A DNA stretch of 64,000 bases, taken from Smallanthus sonchifolius. Its lineage: Eukaryota > Streptophyta > Magnoliopsida > Asterales > Asteraceae. The notes beneath the pieces are model-generated. The model was not told the DNA's origin, searched no databases, and worked only from the letters and a program-made list of their open reading frames with translations. The position numbers and the translations under genes are program-made. Location of the stretch: positions 70,935,001-70,999,000 of the forward strand of contig CM042018.1 in assembly GCA_023525975.1 (NCBI GenBank). The letters are read 5' to 3'. The number at the start of each line of letters is the position of its first letter. Within the stretch, counting starts at the first letter, position 1. Shown here piece by piece: positions 44,207 to 56,822 of this stretch.

Positions 44207-46731
44207 TCCAGAATCAGATAGTTCACCGTTCATCGCAACAAGTCAATGCTTTGATACATTCAATATTTTTAGAACAAAAGCTTCATAAGTTAAGCTGATT
44301 CAATTGAGTTCCAGGAAATAGCACTAATATATGCAACTTTCCTTACAGGAACTGGGATGGTCCAGAGAAATTGCCTATAGTTATCTAGGTAGCAAAGTAG
44401 ACCGCTATGATATGGAATAAAGTTTTATGGAAATATGAACTCATGAGATTGATCCTAGTTTTGACTAAAATTTTGACGGAATATCTGTTGAGTCATCTTC
44501 TTGAGACAACAAAATCTTGGGGCACATCGGATTATCTGGATTTCTATAGTTCTTCTAAAAGTTGAAGATGAGTCTAGATGAAGAGGTAAGAGAATATCAA
44601 AGTATTTGAGCATAGTCTAATAGATTTGGCTTCAATTGGTTAAATGGTAGACGATGTGGATCCATTCGTTATCTTGTCAATGACATTCTGAGATCCATAA
44701 ACAAATAGTTGAATTTGTAAGTATGATCATCAAGGATGAAGATGACTGAGTTTTGTAAAGAATGTTTGTGGGTCGTTGATAGTCTGTTGATGAAAATAAC
44801 ATCTCCCTTCGTATATTTTATAGACATTCGGTTGTCGAAGACAATTCATTTTTTTTATCACAGAGGGATCTGAAGTAATGATGTTGTACGGTTCTTCGTA
44901 GATGAGATAAAATCTAGACATGGAGTGTCAGCTTCGTGTATGTCTGGAAGTGACAGAAAACTCACTCCTAAGTCTAGGACTCATCTAATCGTAAGTGTAG
45001 CTTATGGATCATCGAAAATCAACGAAGTTAGGAGTTTATTTAAGCACCTGCGGCTGGGTGTTCCGATCCAGGAGGTTAGATTGTTGCGAAACTTAAGACT
45101 TCTGGACTCAGTGTCGACATTTAGATATGTCTTATAGAGATAGTTAATTAATGCATATCATGCAAAAATACCCACGTAAGCCAATGTAATGAACAATGAA
45201 CAATGTGCGCATCTCTCAGCACGTATAACATGGTGTGCATCTCAACACATTTAATGATGTGTGCATTTTTCGGCACCTATAACGATGTTCAATAATTTAT
45301 GTTTGTATAGTTCTGATCTTATCTCGAAAGATCAAGGATGAAAGATGTGAATACCTTCTTTTTTCAAAATTAGCAAGTCCGGGCTTACCTCTTTGAAGGT
45401 TGCAAGGGATGGTCATGGTTCATTGATATGCTATCCATGGTAATAGCATTACCATCCATAACCTTGGTAACTAAGCATTTTTCGAAGACATTTTCCTTCT
45501 CATTAAACGAAGAGAATCATGTATCAAAGAGGTCAACAAGATTGACAAAGGAAGTATATAATAATGGTTCACCACAGTTTTGTGACTAAGAGTCGAAGTC
45601 TCAGCATCAAGCCTTAAGGAAAATCATGATAACCATTCATTTTTGTTTGTGTATTTACACAGTAATAGTTGTTGCCCAAAAGTAGTAAATGATGTCCATT
45701 ATAATGTAATGTAAAAGGACATGAAAAGCATATTGAAATCGGTACGTATCAATTAATATAGCACGTGAATGTATTAGGACAATTGATAATAACTGGCCAA
45801 ACGAATGAGATATAAGTGGATGCACAAAAGACGTGTGAATAAAGATTAATCTGTCGCGAGTTGATAGGGAATTCACACTGAATGAGTTATTGTAATTGAA
45901 ATGATTCAACAAAGATAAGGAGTTTGGTTAGTTCATGATGTTTGTGGCCAAGTGAAGGGTTGTCTAGGTTGTCCCGTTATCTACGATTCCTGTAGATCTT
46001 ATGGGGGGATCTAGCTAGAAAGTACAATCAGTAAGTTTGAAGAGTCGAATTGTGGCTTGTGCATGAATATAAAGTAGCACATGTGTCCTCATGAGGCTTA
46101 CATAATTACGAAGTGAAAACATATTCAAAGTGTTATGATTGTATTAGATATCATGACTAGTGCCCAAGGATAAATAAGTGATCACTATGGATTGGGAGTC
46201 GAGATCATCAAGATCTTAAGCCAGATTGTCGTTTTGTTTAACTTCTGAATGGAAAGTCGGAGTTAAGATGATGCAATAATAGATAGACTGATAGGTACAT
46301 TCGCGTCGTCAATAGTAACTAACTATTATATTATACATAGGTCAACACAATAGAATTTCCTAGGATTCATGAGTACATGTAAATTAACAATTACGTGATA
46401 TCAAGTGTAATTGTCAATTTACCTTACTTTGTCACCCTAGTAATCTCCCGTTGTGGGTCATATTGTAGGTGTCGATTGTTTCGACGTTGTTGTACGTATT
46501 AGATGTTAGTCACGTATATCACATATATGTTTCTTATATTAGCGTGGCTAACGATATCATTGTGTAATCACATACACTAATAGTTGACTCAAGTCATTCG
46601 GCAACGGTTGGAATTTCTATACTCAAGTCTTTGGTGTTCTTAGTATGATGCAAGTCTTAGTGTTCTTGGTCACTAAATGAGTCTGGTTAGAGCCTAGGAG
46701 TCACTAAGGAGACCTAATTCGCTGAAACCAT
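44207..46731 (-). mobile_element. Element B internal region, right piece (non-coding)
   Basis: 2.5 kb with no recognisable gag, pol or host gene; the longest frame is about 85 codons and AT-rich. Together with 25792-26489 the internal region is about 3.2 kb, between LTRs of 4.5 kb. That matches the layout of large retrotransposon derivatives (LARDs): long LTRs, primer binding site and polypurine tract kept, no coding capacity. Confidence 0.6.
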
Positions 46732-46746
46732 TGGCTCTGATACCAA
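46732..46746 (-). promoter_or_regulatory. Element B primer binding site (initiator tRNA-Met)
   Basis: TGGCTCTGATACCAA, 2 nt from the 5' LTR of element B. Confidence 0.92.
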
Positions 46747-46748
46747 TC

Positions 46749-46976
46749 TGTCACACCCCCAAATTATTTACTTAATAAATAAATAAATCAAGGTTGTAAC
46801 GATTGGTAACATTACACAATAGTGGAAGCAAATTTAAGATTTCTAAATTGTCGAACACCATTACAAAAACTAATTGAGTACATAGTCCTAAAGCCATATA
46901 GGTCTAAAGGTTCTCGGTGTTTAACGACCATACATCTTCATCTTCTAAGGCCTTAATCCAATTGTTTAACCTATTC
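46749..46976 (-). repeat. Element B, 5' LTR, first 228 bp (cut by family C)
   Basis: TGTCACACCCCC..., nearly identical to 21286-21520. It stops at CTATTC, where the C chain begins. The rest should resume with TATTCCAACCG after the C chain, beyond the window. Confidence 0.88.
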
Positions 46977-48939
46977 TGTCACACCCCGACCGACGGCGGA
47001 AACATCGGGGCGGGACATGTAGACAGTTCATAAGCACAAGGTTGACTAAATTGTAATATATCAAACTTCAATTTCATTTCAAATAATCCAAACACAACCA
47101 AATCCAAGAAAGAACATAATATGAAATACATAAAATCCTTTATTCAAATTAACTAAGTCCCAAAGCCTATGTGAAGCAAATCTTGATCAATTCACACATT
47201 AGTACCTGAAACATGAATAAAATAAGGTCAACTAAAAAGTTGGTGAGTATACATAGGTTTGTATATAGATAGCATATAGTTTGTAAATAAACAAATCCTT
47301 ACATATCATGATAAAATAAGGCATTTATGGGGAGCAACTATTGTGTAACCAAGTACAATCAAACCTTTGTAACTAGCATGCAAAATTGTGTTGTCGGTAA
47401 CAATCACCCTACCTGGGTGGGTTTGTCAGACTCAATAGATCTATCATTGTTAACTGTCGGCTTGAATAGTTAATGATTGCACATAAATCGCACACAAAAG
47501 TTAGCACAACTAGCACTCGGGCATAAAGCTCAAATTGCACACATGAATGTAAAGAGGATTTGTACTTGTGTAGTTTGTGTAAGTGTAAGCAATAGTGTTG
47601 TATATTGTTCATGTTCCACCCCAAAAGTGTAAAAGAGTAAAAGGGGCTATGTAATACTCACCTGATTTGAAGGCGTAGCTAACACGAGATACTAGATAGA
47701 AACGGGGTCCTCGTAATGCACAACGTTAACCTAGAGTGCAATATGTATTGAATCAATGGTGTGCCCAATAGTCTATGTCTATGTCTAAGGTTATAATGGA
47801 TGTGTGTATAAAGAATTTTGAAGTTGTAGGTGTTAGTGGGTTGTACTTGAATGGTGTTGTATAAAATTTGGGTTTGGAATAACTAAATAATAAAATAATA
47901 AGATTATTATTTGTTTACTTAGTTATAAAAATATTGTAATTATTAGGGGTGATTAAGTATAACCTAAACAAATAGTTTTTGTTTAGATGTAAATTAAATA
48001 ATTGTAACCTTATTTATTTACTTATAAAATATGTAACTTAGTCATTTAGTTATAAAAATGTATTAAATGTTTTTATATTAAATATAAATTCCTTTAACTT
48101 ATTTGCATAAGGATGTTTAAATAAATTGTATAAACAATAATTAAGTGTAGGGTTTAGCAATAAATATAGATTAAATTTTGTAAGTTTTAAATAAATAATT
48201 TCTATTTATTTTAGAATAGAAATTTGATCTTTTTAAATAACGTTAATATAAATATTTATAAAATCAATTCTTTTTATTTAAAAATTAATTTGAAATACCT
48301 ATTGTTTTTAAACTATGAAAATAATTATTCTGCCAAAAATGTTCTCACACACACGACCGTGCTTGGACAAGGCACGATCGTGCTAGAACCACGGGCGCGA
48401 CCGTGCTAGTCAAGGACGCGACCGTGCTGACTAAACAGAATGCCTAATTAGGCTGTTCACTAGGCACGATCGTGTCTTGGGCCAGGCACAGTGTCTAAGG
48501 TTTTGAGGCACGACCAAGTCTAGCCAAGGGCATGACCGGGTCTGAGTGTGTGAGGCACGACCGCGGTGTCATTTGGTGCGACCGTGTCTCATGAAGCACG
48601 ACCGCGCTAGAAGACTAGCGCAACCGTGTTTGTTCCAAAACAGGAACGAATTGACCGATTCTTATAATGATATCGTTGGATTTAATAGGGCTTTCATCTG
48701 TAGAGTTATTACGAGTATTTTGGGATATATTAATTGTATTTTAAACGTGTTCAAAGCAGGGTTCGATTAAATCTATTTTGAACGAAAACTAGATTCTGGT
48801 TCGTGATGATTCCCATATTGTAAGCCCAAATTAGATTAGGGCTTTTGATTTATAGACTAAAACGTAAGTATGAGAGGTTTCAATTACCCGGAAGGACGAC
48901 AAATTGATAGTGTTCGGTAGAGAGAAATTCCGGCGACGA
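46977..48939 (-). repeat. Family C LTR 1 (3' LTR of internal I, truncated)
   Basis: It starts TGTCACACCCCGACCG and follows LTR 2 (54184) collinearly with a few percent difference, up to 48939. It then lacks about 710 bp equivalent to 56140-56850, so its inner end, the polypurine tract and half of the hairpin are gone. It contains a cluster of CACGACCGTGC/GCACGATCGTGC motifs (48351-48630). Confidence 0.88.
48351..48630. repeat. GCACGATCGTGC-type palindrome cluster in LTR C (copy 1)
   Basis: About ten CG-rich near-palindromes (GCACGATCGTGC is perfect) spaced 15-40 bp. Further copies of the cluster are at 55555-55832 and 63424-63705; a second cluster in LTR 2 is at 56432-56585. Confidence 0.75.
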
Positions 48940-48950
48940 ATTCAATTACC
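48940..48950. other. Filler DNA at a deletion junction
   Basis: Eleven bases (ATTCAATTACC) sit between LTR sequence and the end of internal I. They resemble TTTCAATTACCCGG found 60 bp away (about 48878-48891), as if copied during break repair. Confidence 0.5.
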
Positions 48951-48956
48951 CGAAAT

Positions 48957-50418
48957 TTAGCTAGAGGAAGCGACGGCATCAGTAAAAAGATGGGGATACT
49001 TGAGCTTCACTTGGTCCTCTCGTTCCCTAGTAAATTCAGGACCACGCTTAGATTCCCAACGAACTTTGACAATAGGGATACGACTTCGCTTGAGCTGTTT
49101 GATTTCACGATCCATGATCTCTACTGGTCTCTCAACGAAGTGCATCGTTTCGTCAATGTGCACGTTGTCAAGAGGTATGTGAAGATTCTCATCAGCAAGA
49201 CATTTCTTCAGATTAGACACGTGAAAAGTAGGATGCACATTGCCAAGTGATGGAGGTAAGTCGAGTTTGTAAGCCACTTTCCCAATTCTTAAATGACATT
49301 TGCCTTTCGAGGTGATAATTTGCCTTTCTTTCCAAAACGGATCACACCCTTCCATGGAGACACCTTTAGAAGAACAAGGTCACTGACTTGGAATTCCAAG
49401 GGTTTTCGTCGTTTGTCAGCATAACTCTTTTGCCGACTTCTTGCTACTCGAATGTTGTCACGGATTTGGATAATCTTGTCGGATGTTTCTTGAATTAGTT
49501 CGGGACCGGTGATTTATGCTTCACCAATCTTGTTCCAACAGATAGGAGAACGACACTTGCGACCATAGAGAGCTTCAAATGGACCCATGTTGATACTCGT
49601 GTGGTAGCTATTATTGTAAGATAACTTGATTAGGGATAGATGTGAATCCCAATTGCCACCAAAATCAATTACACAAGCTCTAAGCATATCTTCAAGAGTT
49701 TGGATTGTTCGCTCGGTCTGACCATCAGTTTGAGGATGGTAGGTCGTGCTCAAATCCAATCATGTACCAAGAGCAGTTTGAAGAGATTGCCAAAAGCGAG
49801 AGGTGAACCGAACATCTCTATCGGAGATTATGTTTAAGGGAACACCGTGACGGCTCACAATTTTATCAATGTAAATTCGGGCTAGTTTCTCAACCCGATA
49901 GTCTTCACGGATAGGCAACAAATGAGCAGATTTGGTGAGACGATCAATGATCACCCAAATGCTATCATAACCACTTGAGGTGCGAGGAAGTTTGGTAATG
50001 AAATCCATAGCTAAGTTCTCCCATTTTCACACGGGGATTTCCGGCTGTTCAAGTAAACCGGAAGGACGTTGGTGTTCGGCTTTGACCTTGGAGCACGTTA
50101 GAAATTTTTGGCAACATAGAGAGCAATGTCTTTCTTCATACCGGGCCACCAATATTGTTGGCGAAGATCTTGGTACATTTTATCCGCACCAGGATGAATA
50201 GAATAACGAGTCTTATGAGCCTCGTTCATGAGAAATGCATGGAGATCATCGCGATACGGAATCCAAATACGGTTCAAGTAATAAAGTAAGCCATTGGGTT
50301 TTGAGTCAAGCTGAAGTTCAACACCACACGACATTTCCTCGTACATGTTACCCTCGGTGAGTGAGACGTGTTGAGCTTCTAAGATGCGATTTTGAATGTC
50401 GGTTTGAATTCGAACACA
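48957..50418 (-). pseudogene. Family C internal I: integrase and chromodomain pseudogene
   Basis: Minus-strand integrase with HKTRYSIHPGADK (HHCC region, near 50190), MDFITKLPRTSSGYDSIWV (50008), NIISDRDVRF, HPQTDGQTERTIQ (49720), then the chromodomain (PVEIMDREIKQLKRSRIPIV) ending at 48957. It is broken by a 2-bp frame change near 50105, in-frame stops at 49760 and 49514, and a scrambled segment near 49290-49340 that removes the region before FHVSNLKKCL. Compared with internal II it carries more breaks. Confidence 0.88.
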
Positions 50419-51822
50419 TTAAAGCATGACATGGTCCTTTCGACTCAAAGCGTCGGCTACAACATTCGCTTTGCCGGGATGGTAACGAATCTCGCAGTCA
50501 TAGTCGTTAAGGAGTTCAAACCAACGTCGTTGTCTCATGTTGAGTTCTTTTTGGTTGAAGATGTGTTGGAGACTTTTGTGTTCGGTGAACACCATGTATT
50601 TCGTGCCATAGAGGTAATGTCTCCAAATCTTCAGTGCAAATACAACCGCACCCAATTCGAGATCGTGCGTTGTATAATTCTTCTCATGAATCTTAAGTTG
50701 CCTCGATGCATAAGCGATTACTTTGCCTCGTTGCATGAGTACACTACCGAGACCTTGGTTGGAAGCATCACAGTAGACAACTAGATCGTCATTCCCATCA
50801 GGGAGAGTCAAAATAGGAGCATTTCTCAACTTTTGCTTGAGGGTTTGGAAAGCTTCTTCTTGCTTTGGTCCCCATTAATAAGTTTTACCCTTGTGGGTCA
50901 AAGCGGTAAGAGGGACAACAATCTTAGAGAAATTTGAGATGAAACGACGATAATATCCCGCAAGACCAAGAAATGAACGAACTTCGGTGGGGGTCTTCGG
51001 GGCATTCCAATTCTTAACTGCTTCGATCTTAGAAGGGTCAACATGAATACCCTTGTCATTGACGATATGACGAAGAAATTGAACTTCCTTTAACCAAAAT
51101 TCACATTTGGAGAATTTGGCATATAATTGTTCCTTCCACAAGAGATCCAAAACCAGTCTAAGATGTTGCTCATGGTCGGTTTTAGTCTTGGAGTAGATTA
51201 AGATATCGTCAATGAAGACAATCACAAATTTATCAAGGTACGGTTTGCACACACGATTCATGAGGTCCATGAAGATCGCAGGTGCATTGGTTAGTCCAAA
51301 AGGCATGACCATGAACTCGTAGTGACCATACCTTGTTCGAAAAGCAGTCTTTGGATTATCTTCCTTTTGTACACGGAGTTGATGATAACCCGATCGAAGA
51401 TCAATCTTCGAGAAGCAAGTAGAACCTTGAAGTTGATCAAAGAGGTCATCAATTCTAGGCAAGGGATAACGGTTCTTGATGGTAAGCTTGTTGAGTTTGT
51501 GGTAGTCAATACACATGCGGAATGATCCATCCTTCTTTTTGATGAATAAGACGGGTGCACCCCACGGTGAATGACTTGGACGAATGAAGCCTTTGTCGGA
51601 GAGCTCTTGGAGTTGACTTGCAAGTTCTTGCATTTCAGAAGGTGCAAGATGGTAAGGAGCTCTAGCCACGGGGTTAGCTCCGGGCACAAGATCAATGCAA
51701 AATTCTACTTGTCGAACGGGTGGAAGACCGAATAGATCTTCGGGAAAATCCCGAATGATGGGAATGTCTTGGATACTCTTCTCTTTGACATCCTTTTGAA
51801 CAATATGAGCTAAGAAGGCCAC
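50419..51822 (-). pseudogene. Family C internal I: RT and RNase H pseudogene
   Basis: RT at 50875-51822 is open over 315 codons with IDLRSGYHQL and VFIDDILIYS intact (catalytic Asp pair at 51205-51210), up to FLGLAGYYRRF. A TAA at 50875-50877 ends it; RNase H (CDASNQGLG, TEHKSLQ, VVADALSRK) continues in 50419-50829 until another TAA. At the residue where the family has TDHK the copy reads TEHK; internal II also has TEHK, so this substitution of a catalytic position was already present in their ancestor. A 12-bp in-frame deletion lies near 51740. Confidence 0.88.
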
Positions 51823-51855
51823 GTACTTCTTTCGTAAGTACTTTTGGGCGGTAGT

Positions 51856-53456
51856 TCATGACATTAACTTTAGTCCCTTGCAAGGCTTTTCACCAAAGAC
51901 TCTTAACGTTACTCCCGATGGTAGAGGTATTCGGATGCATTTCTCGAAACAGATGACTTCAACATGATGATTTGATAGCCAATCCATGCCTATGTTGATA
52001 TCAAAACTTCCTAATGGCATTGGTACAAGATTGATTGGGAATGAATGTTCATTAAGTTCTAGAGAGAAGTAATAGATAACAGACTCAATTGTAAGTGAAT
52101 CACCATTTGCTACTTTGACAGTGAAGGTTTTCTCTAATTGGGATCGTGTCTTTGCAAGTAAGGGTTCAAAACTAAGTGACATAAACTTTTATCGGCACCG
52201 GTATCAAATAAAATGGAGGCATATTGACTATTAACAAGGAACGTACCGTTGACCACATCATTGTTGGCTTGAGCTTCATTGGCGTTTATATTGAAAGCAC
52301 GCCCACGAGCTCCGCTTTGTCTAGCATTGATCAACCTTGGGAATTGATCACAGAAGTGATTTGGGTCACCACATTCAAAACATGCCCGCCCATTTGCTAT
52401 AGCAGGAACACCTTGATTAGCCACTTGTTGACTGGTTCGGGTTGGTGGATTGACTTGGCCCGTAAGAGCTTTGGCCCTACACACATTTACCGTATGGACA
52501 TATTTCCCACAATAAGTGCAAAGGCGACATGGGATGTTTTGGGGATGATGATAGTTGCATGTAGCACAGAGTGGGTAGATCCCAATATATGGCTTTTTGG
52601 CTGGTGCTTGAACCATAGGAGCAACTTGGTTAACAGGCATAGTAGGAGTGACCATAGAATTGTTTCTAGCCTTTCTTTTCTTATTATGTCGGTAGGGTTC
52701 AGTTGTGGCATCTTTGTTGTGGGTAGAAGAAGTTGCAGTGTCGGAGACTTTCTTTGTGCCCTCTTTAGTAAGAGTCCCCGCCTTCATATGGTTATCGGTT
52801 AAGGTAGCGGATAAACGGATAGCATCTTCAAGTGTTGCGGGATTTCTCCCTAGAACAGTATCTTTAATTTGCCTAGGCAATCCACCAATATATTTTTCAA
52901 TGCAGCAGGATAAAGGTGTGACCATGTGGGGCACGAGGAGACTCAACTCATGGAACCGAGTTGGATATGCCAAGTTTTCACCACTATCTTGGGCAAGATC
53001 CCAAAATTCGGCTTCGAGTTTCTTTACCTCATTTCGAGGACAGAATTCCTCAGTCATTAGCCTTTTAACCTCATCCCAGGGTAAGGCCATTGCTACATCC
53101 ACACCCCTATTCCTCTTTTCCCCAGTCCACCACGTGAGTGCCCGTTTTTGTAAGACACTTGTGGCATGACGAACAGGAAGGTTATCGAGGCAATCACTAT
53201 TGAGAAAGGTATTCTCAATACTTTCAAACTATTGAAGAAGTCCCGTTGCTCCTTCAGTGCTATAAAACTTGAGGGGATTACATGAGTTGAAATGCTTGAA
53301 GGTGCATTGAGATGGGTTGGCATCACCATTTCCACCATTTTCCCCTTGGTTACCATTGGCCGCACCATTAGCTTGAGTGAGTTGAGTTACGAGTTGTGCA
53401 ACAATGGTAGCGATGTCGGTGTTGGTGTTGGCCACGGGAACAGGACGGGGAGGCAT
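51856..53456 (-). pseudogene. Family C internal I: gag and protease pseudogene
   Basis: Likely gag start ATG at 53454-53456 (MPPRPVPVANTNTDIAT). Gag has QCTFKHFNSCNPLKFYSTEGA, FCPRNEVKKLEAEFWDL, YIGGLPRQIKDTVLGRNP, an unusual Cys/His segment (CATCNYHHPQNIPCRLCTYC) and a CCHC-like knuckle CFECGDPNHFCDQF in which the last Cys is replaced. Protease has LFDTGADKS. Breaks: TAG at 53229-53231, a 1-bp deletion near 52184 and a TGA at 51856-51858. Confidence 0.86.
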
Positions 53457-54169
53457 TCTACAGATTTTCACAAGACAAGAAAAGATGTAAGAACTTATGA
53501 ATGTTGTTTGGGTTTAAAAGAATAAGATATCAAATAAAATTGTAATTCATAGTTGGGATTGTACTCAAATAGTGATATAATCACTTGAATAATATGACAC
53601 ATTAAGGTTAATTAAACTCATATAATTTTCAAGGAGACATGCTTTAGCCTATAAGTAAACACTCATACCGGGAATTCCCAGGAAAGCATACGTGTCCCTC
53701 GGTTGATTGGGATTTATGCGAAATGCTTTCCTAGATAGAAAACCCAGAATACAAGTGTCACCCTTCCATATTGCACGTGTCCTCAAATAATTAACAAAGT
53801 TTAAAAATCTTAACAAGGGTATAAAAAGATTTTTATAGTTTTAGATCCATGAAGTTTCCACATGCTAAGAAGATGTTGATAGAGAAGTAGATAAGAATAT
53901 TATGAGGTTTTAGGGTATAGGTAGGGATATTTTTTATTTAATTATTATTTAAGCATAGTCTAATAAGTCATTAATTTTAATAAGTAAGGCATCAAAAATG
54001 AAGTAATAACTAATCATAGAAAACAAGTAACACATAGCATGTAACACATAGCATGTAATACATAACATGTAGCACATATCACATAATCACGAAGCATGGC
54101 ATAAGTGGGTGTCCTAAAGTTATAGTCTAGGTCAGGAGTGTCTAATAACCTAATTCCCTATAACCAAGG
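53457..54169 (-). other. Family C internal I: untranslated leader
   Basis: About 710 bp between primer binding site and gag. AT-rich, no frame; contains short ACATAGCATGTA repeats near 54030-54075. Any packaging signal would be expected here. Confidence 0.55.
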
Positions 54170-54181
54170 CTCTGATACCAA
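54170..54181 (-). promoter_or_regulatory. Family C internal I primer binding site (initiator tRNA-Met)
   Basis: CTCTGATACCAA, reverse complement of TTGGTATCAGAG, 2 nt from LTR 2. Confidence 0.9.
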
Positions 54182-54183
54182 TC

Positions 54184-56822
54184 TGTCACACCCCGACCGA
54201 CGGCGGAAACGTCGGTGCGGGACATGTAGACTGTTCATGAGCACAAGGTTGACTAAATTGTAATATATCAAACTTCAATTTCATTTCAAATAATCTAAAC
54301 ACAACCAAATCCAAGAAAGAACATAATATGAAATACATAAAATCCTTTATTCAAATTAACTAAGTCCCAAAGCCTATGTGAAGTAAATCTTGATCAATTC
54401 ACACATTAGTACCTGAAATATGAATAAAATAAGGTCAACTAAAAAGTTGGTGAGTATACATAAGTTTGTTTGTAAATAGCATATAGTTTGTAAATAAACA
54501 AATCCTTACATATCATGATAAAATAAGGCATTTATGGGGAGCAGCTATTGTGTAACCAAGTACAATCAAACCTTTGCAACTAGCATGCAAAATTGTGTTG
54601 TCGGTAACAATCATCCTACATGGGTGGGTTTGTCAGACTCAATAGATCTATCATTGTTAACCGTCAGCTTGAATAGTTAATGATTGCACATAAATCGCAC
54701 ACAAAAGTTAGCACAACTAGCACCCGAGTATAAAGCTCAAAATGCACACATGAATGCAAAGAGGATTTGTACTTGTGTAGTTTGTGTAAGTGTAAGCAAT
54801 AGTGTTGTATATTGTTCATGTTCCACCCCAAAAGTGTAAAAGAGTAAAAGAGGCTATGTAATACTCACTTGATTTGAAGGCGTAGCTAACACGAGATACT
54901 AGATAGAAATGGGGTCCTCGTAATGCACAACGTTAACCTAGAGTGCAATATGTATTGAATCAATGGTGTGCACAATAGTCTATGTCTAAGTCTAAGGTTA
55001 TAATGCATGTGTGTATAAGGAATTTTGAAGTTGTAGGTGTTAGTGGGTTGTACTTGAATGGTGTTGTATAAAATTTGGGTTTGGAATAACTAAATAATAA
55101 AATAATTATTTGTTTACTTAGTTATAAAAATAATGTAATTATTAGGGGTGATTAAGTATAACCTAAACAAATAGTTTTTGTTTAGATGTAAATTAAATAA
55201 TTGTAACCTTATTTATTTACTTATAAAATATGTAACTTAGTCATTTAGTTATAAAAATGTATTAAATGTTTTTATATTAAATATAAATTCCTTTAATTTA
55301 TTTGCATAAGGATGTTTAAATAAATTGTATAAACAATAATTAAGTATAGGGTTTAGCAATAAATATAGATTAAATTTTGTAAGTTTTAAATAAATAATTT
55401 CTATTTATTTTAGAATAGAAATTTGATCTTTTTAAATAACGTTAATATAAATATTTATAAAATCAATTCTTTTTTATTTAAAAATTAATTTGAAATACTT
55501 ATTGTTTTTAAACTATGAAAATAATTATTCTACCAAAAATGTTCTCACACACACGACCGTGCTTGGGACAAGGCACGATCGTGCTAAAACCACGGGCGCG
55601 ACCATGCTAGTCAGGGACGCGACCGTGTTGACTAAACATAATGCATAATTAGGCTGTTCACTAGGCACGATCGTGTCTTGGGCCAGGCACGGTGTCTAGG
55701 GTTTTGAGGACGACCAAGTCTAGCCAAGGACATGACCGGGTCTGAGTGTGTGAGGCACGACCGCGCTGTCATTTGGCGCGACCGTGTCTCATGAAGCACG
55801 ACCGCGCTAGAAGACTAGTGCGACCGTGTTTGTTCCAAAACAGGAACGAATTGACTGATTCTTATAATGTTAACGTTGGATTTCATAGGGCTTTCATCTG
55901 TAGAGTTATTACGAGTATTTTGGGATATATTAATTGTATTTTAAACGTGTTCAAAGCAGGGTTCGATTAAATCTATTTTGAACGAAAACTAGATTCTGGT
56001 TCGTGATGATTCCCATATTGTAAGCCCAAATTAGATTAGGGCTTTTGATTTATAGACTAAAACGTACGTGTGAGAGGTTTCAATTACCCGGAAGGATGAC
56101 GAATTGATAGTGTTCGGTAGAGAGAAATTCCGGCGACGATGGGTTCGGTTTCTGGCGCCTTCTTCGGCAATTCCGACTGACTCAGTGTTTCCGGGAGCTT
56201 CAGAGAGGATTGATAGTATGTTGGCTTAGGAGAATCGTAATCAAAAATGGTAATTTCGACGGTCTTGTGAGAGGATTGAATGGTTATGAGTTGAATCGAC
56301 GAAATTTGGTTTATTTGTTGTAATTGTTATGATTAAAAGATTTAATTGGGTTTGTTAATTGTGAAAACGTGTAGAACGGTTATGAAATCGAACGTCTCTG
56401 TGATTAAAGTCTGCATTTACGTTTCAACTGATGAGAGGCGCGACCGTGCCCATATGAGGCGCGACCGTGCCCATATGAGGCGCGACCGTGCCTAGGCACC
56501 GGGCGCGATCGTTCCAAAGCGGGTCGCGCGACCGTGCCAAAGTACTTGGCGTGACCGTGCCAGAACGAGGCGCGACAGTGCCTATTAAGGTTTCTTGTTA
56601 CTTTTTCAACATCAGACCTTGTAACTTTAGCCTTTGACATCTTTGTATAAATGGACACTTATGTAGTGTTTAGTAGGTTATAACCGAGTAAAATTTGCGG
56701 ATTTTCATTGAAATATAGTATTTAATTGATGGTATGAATAGAACAAAACAGTGCACTAAAATTGGATTTGAAATGCATTACATTGAATCGAAATATGGAT
56801 ACCAAAAATCAGAAATGTTACA
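54184..56822 (-). repeat. Family C LTR 2 (complete, 2639 bp; shared by internals I and II)
   Basis: It starts TGTCACACCCCGACCG and ends AAATGTTACA. On its left is the primer binding site of internal I; on its right the polypurine tract and hairpin of internal II. It therefore acts as 5' LTR of I and 3' LTR of II, showing that the chain is a recombinant array rather than two separate insertions. Palindrome clusters at 55555-55832 and 56432-56585. Confidence 0.92.
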
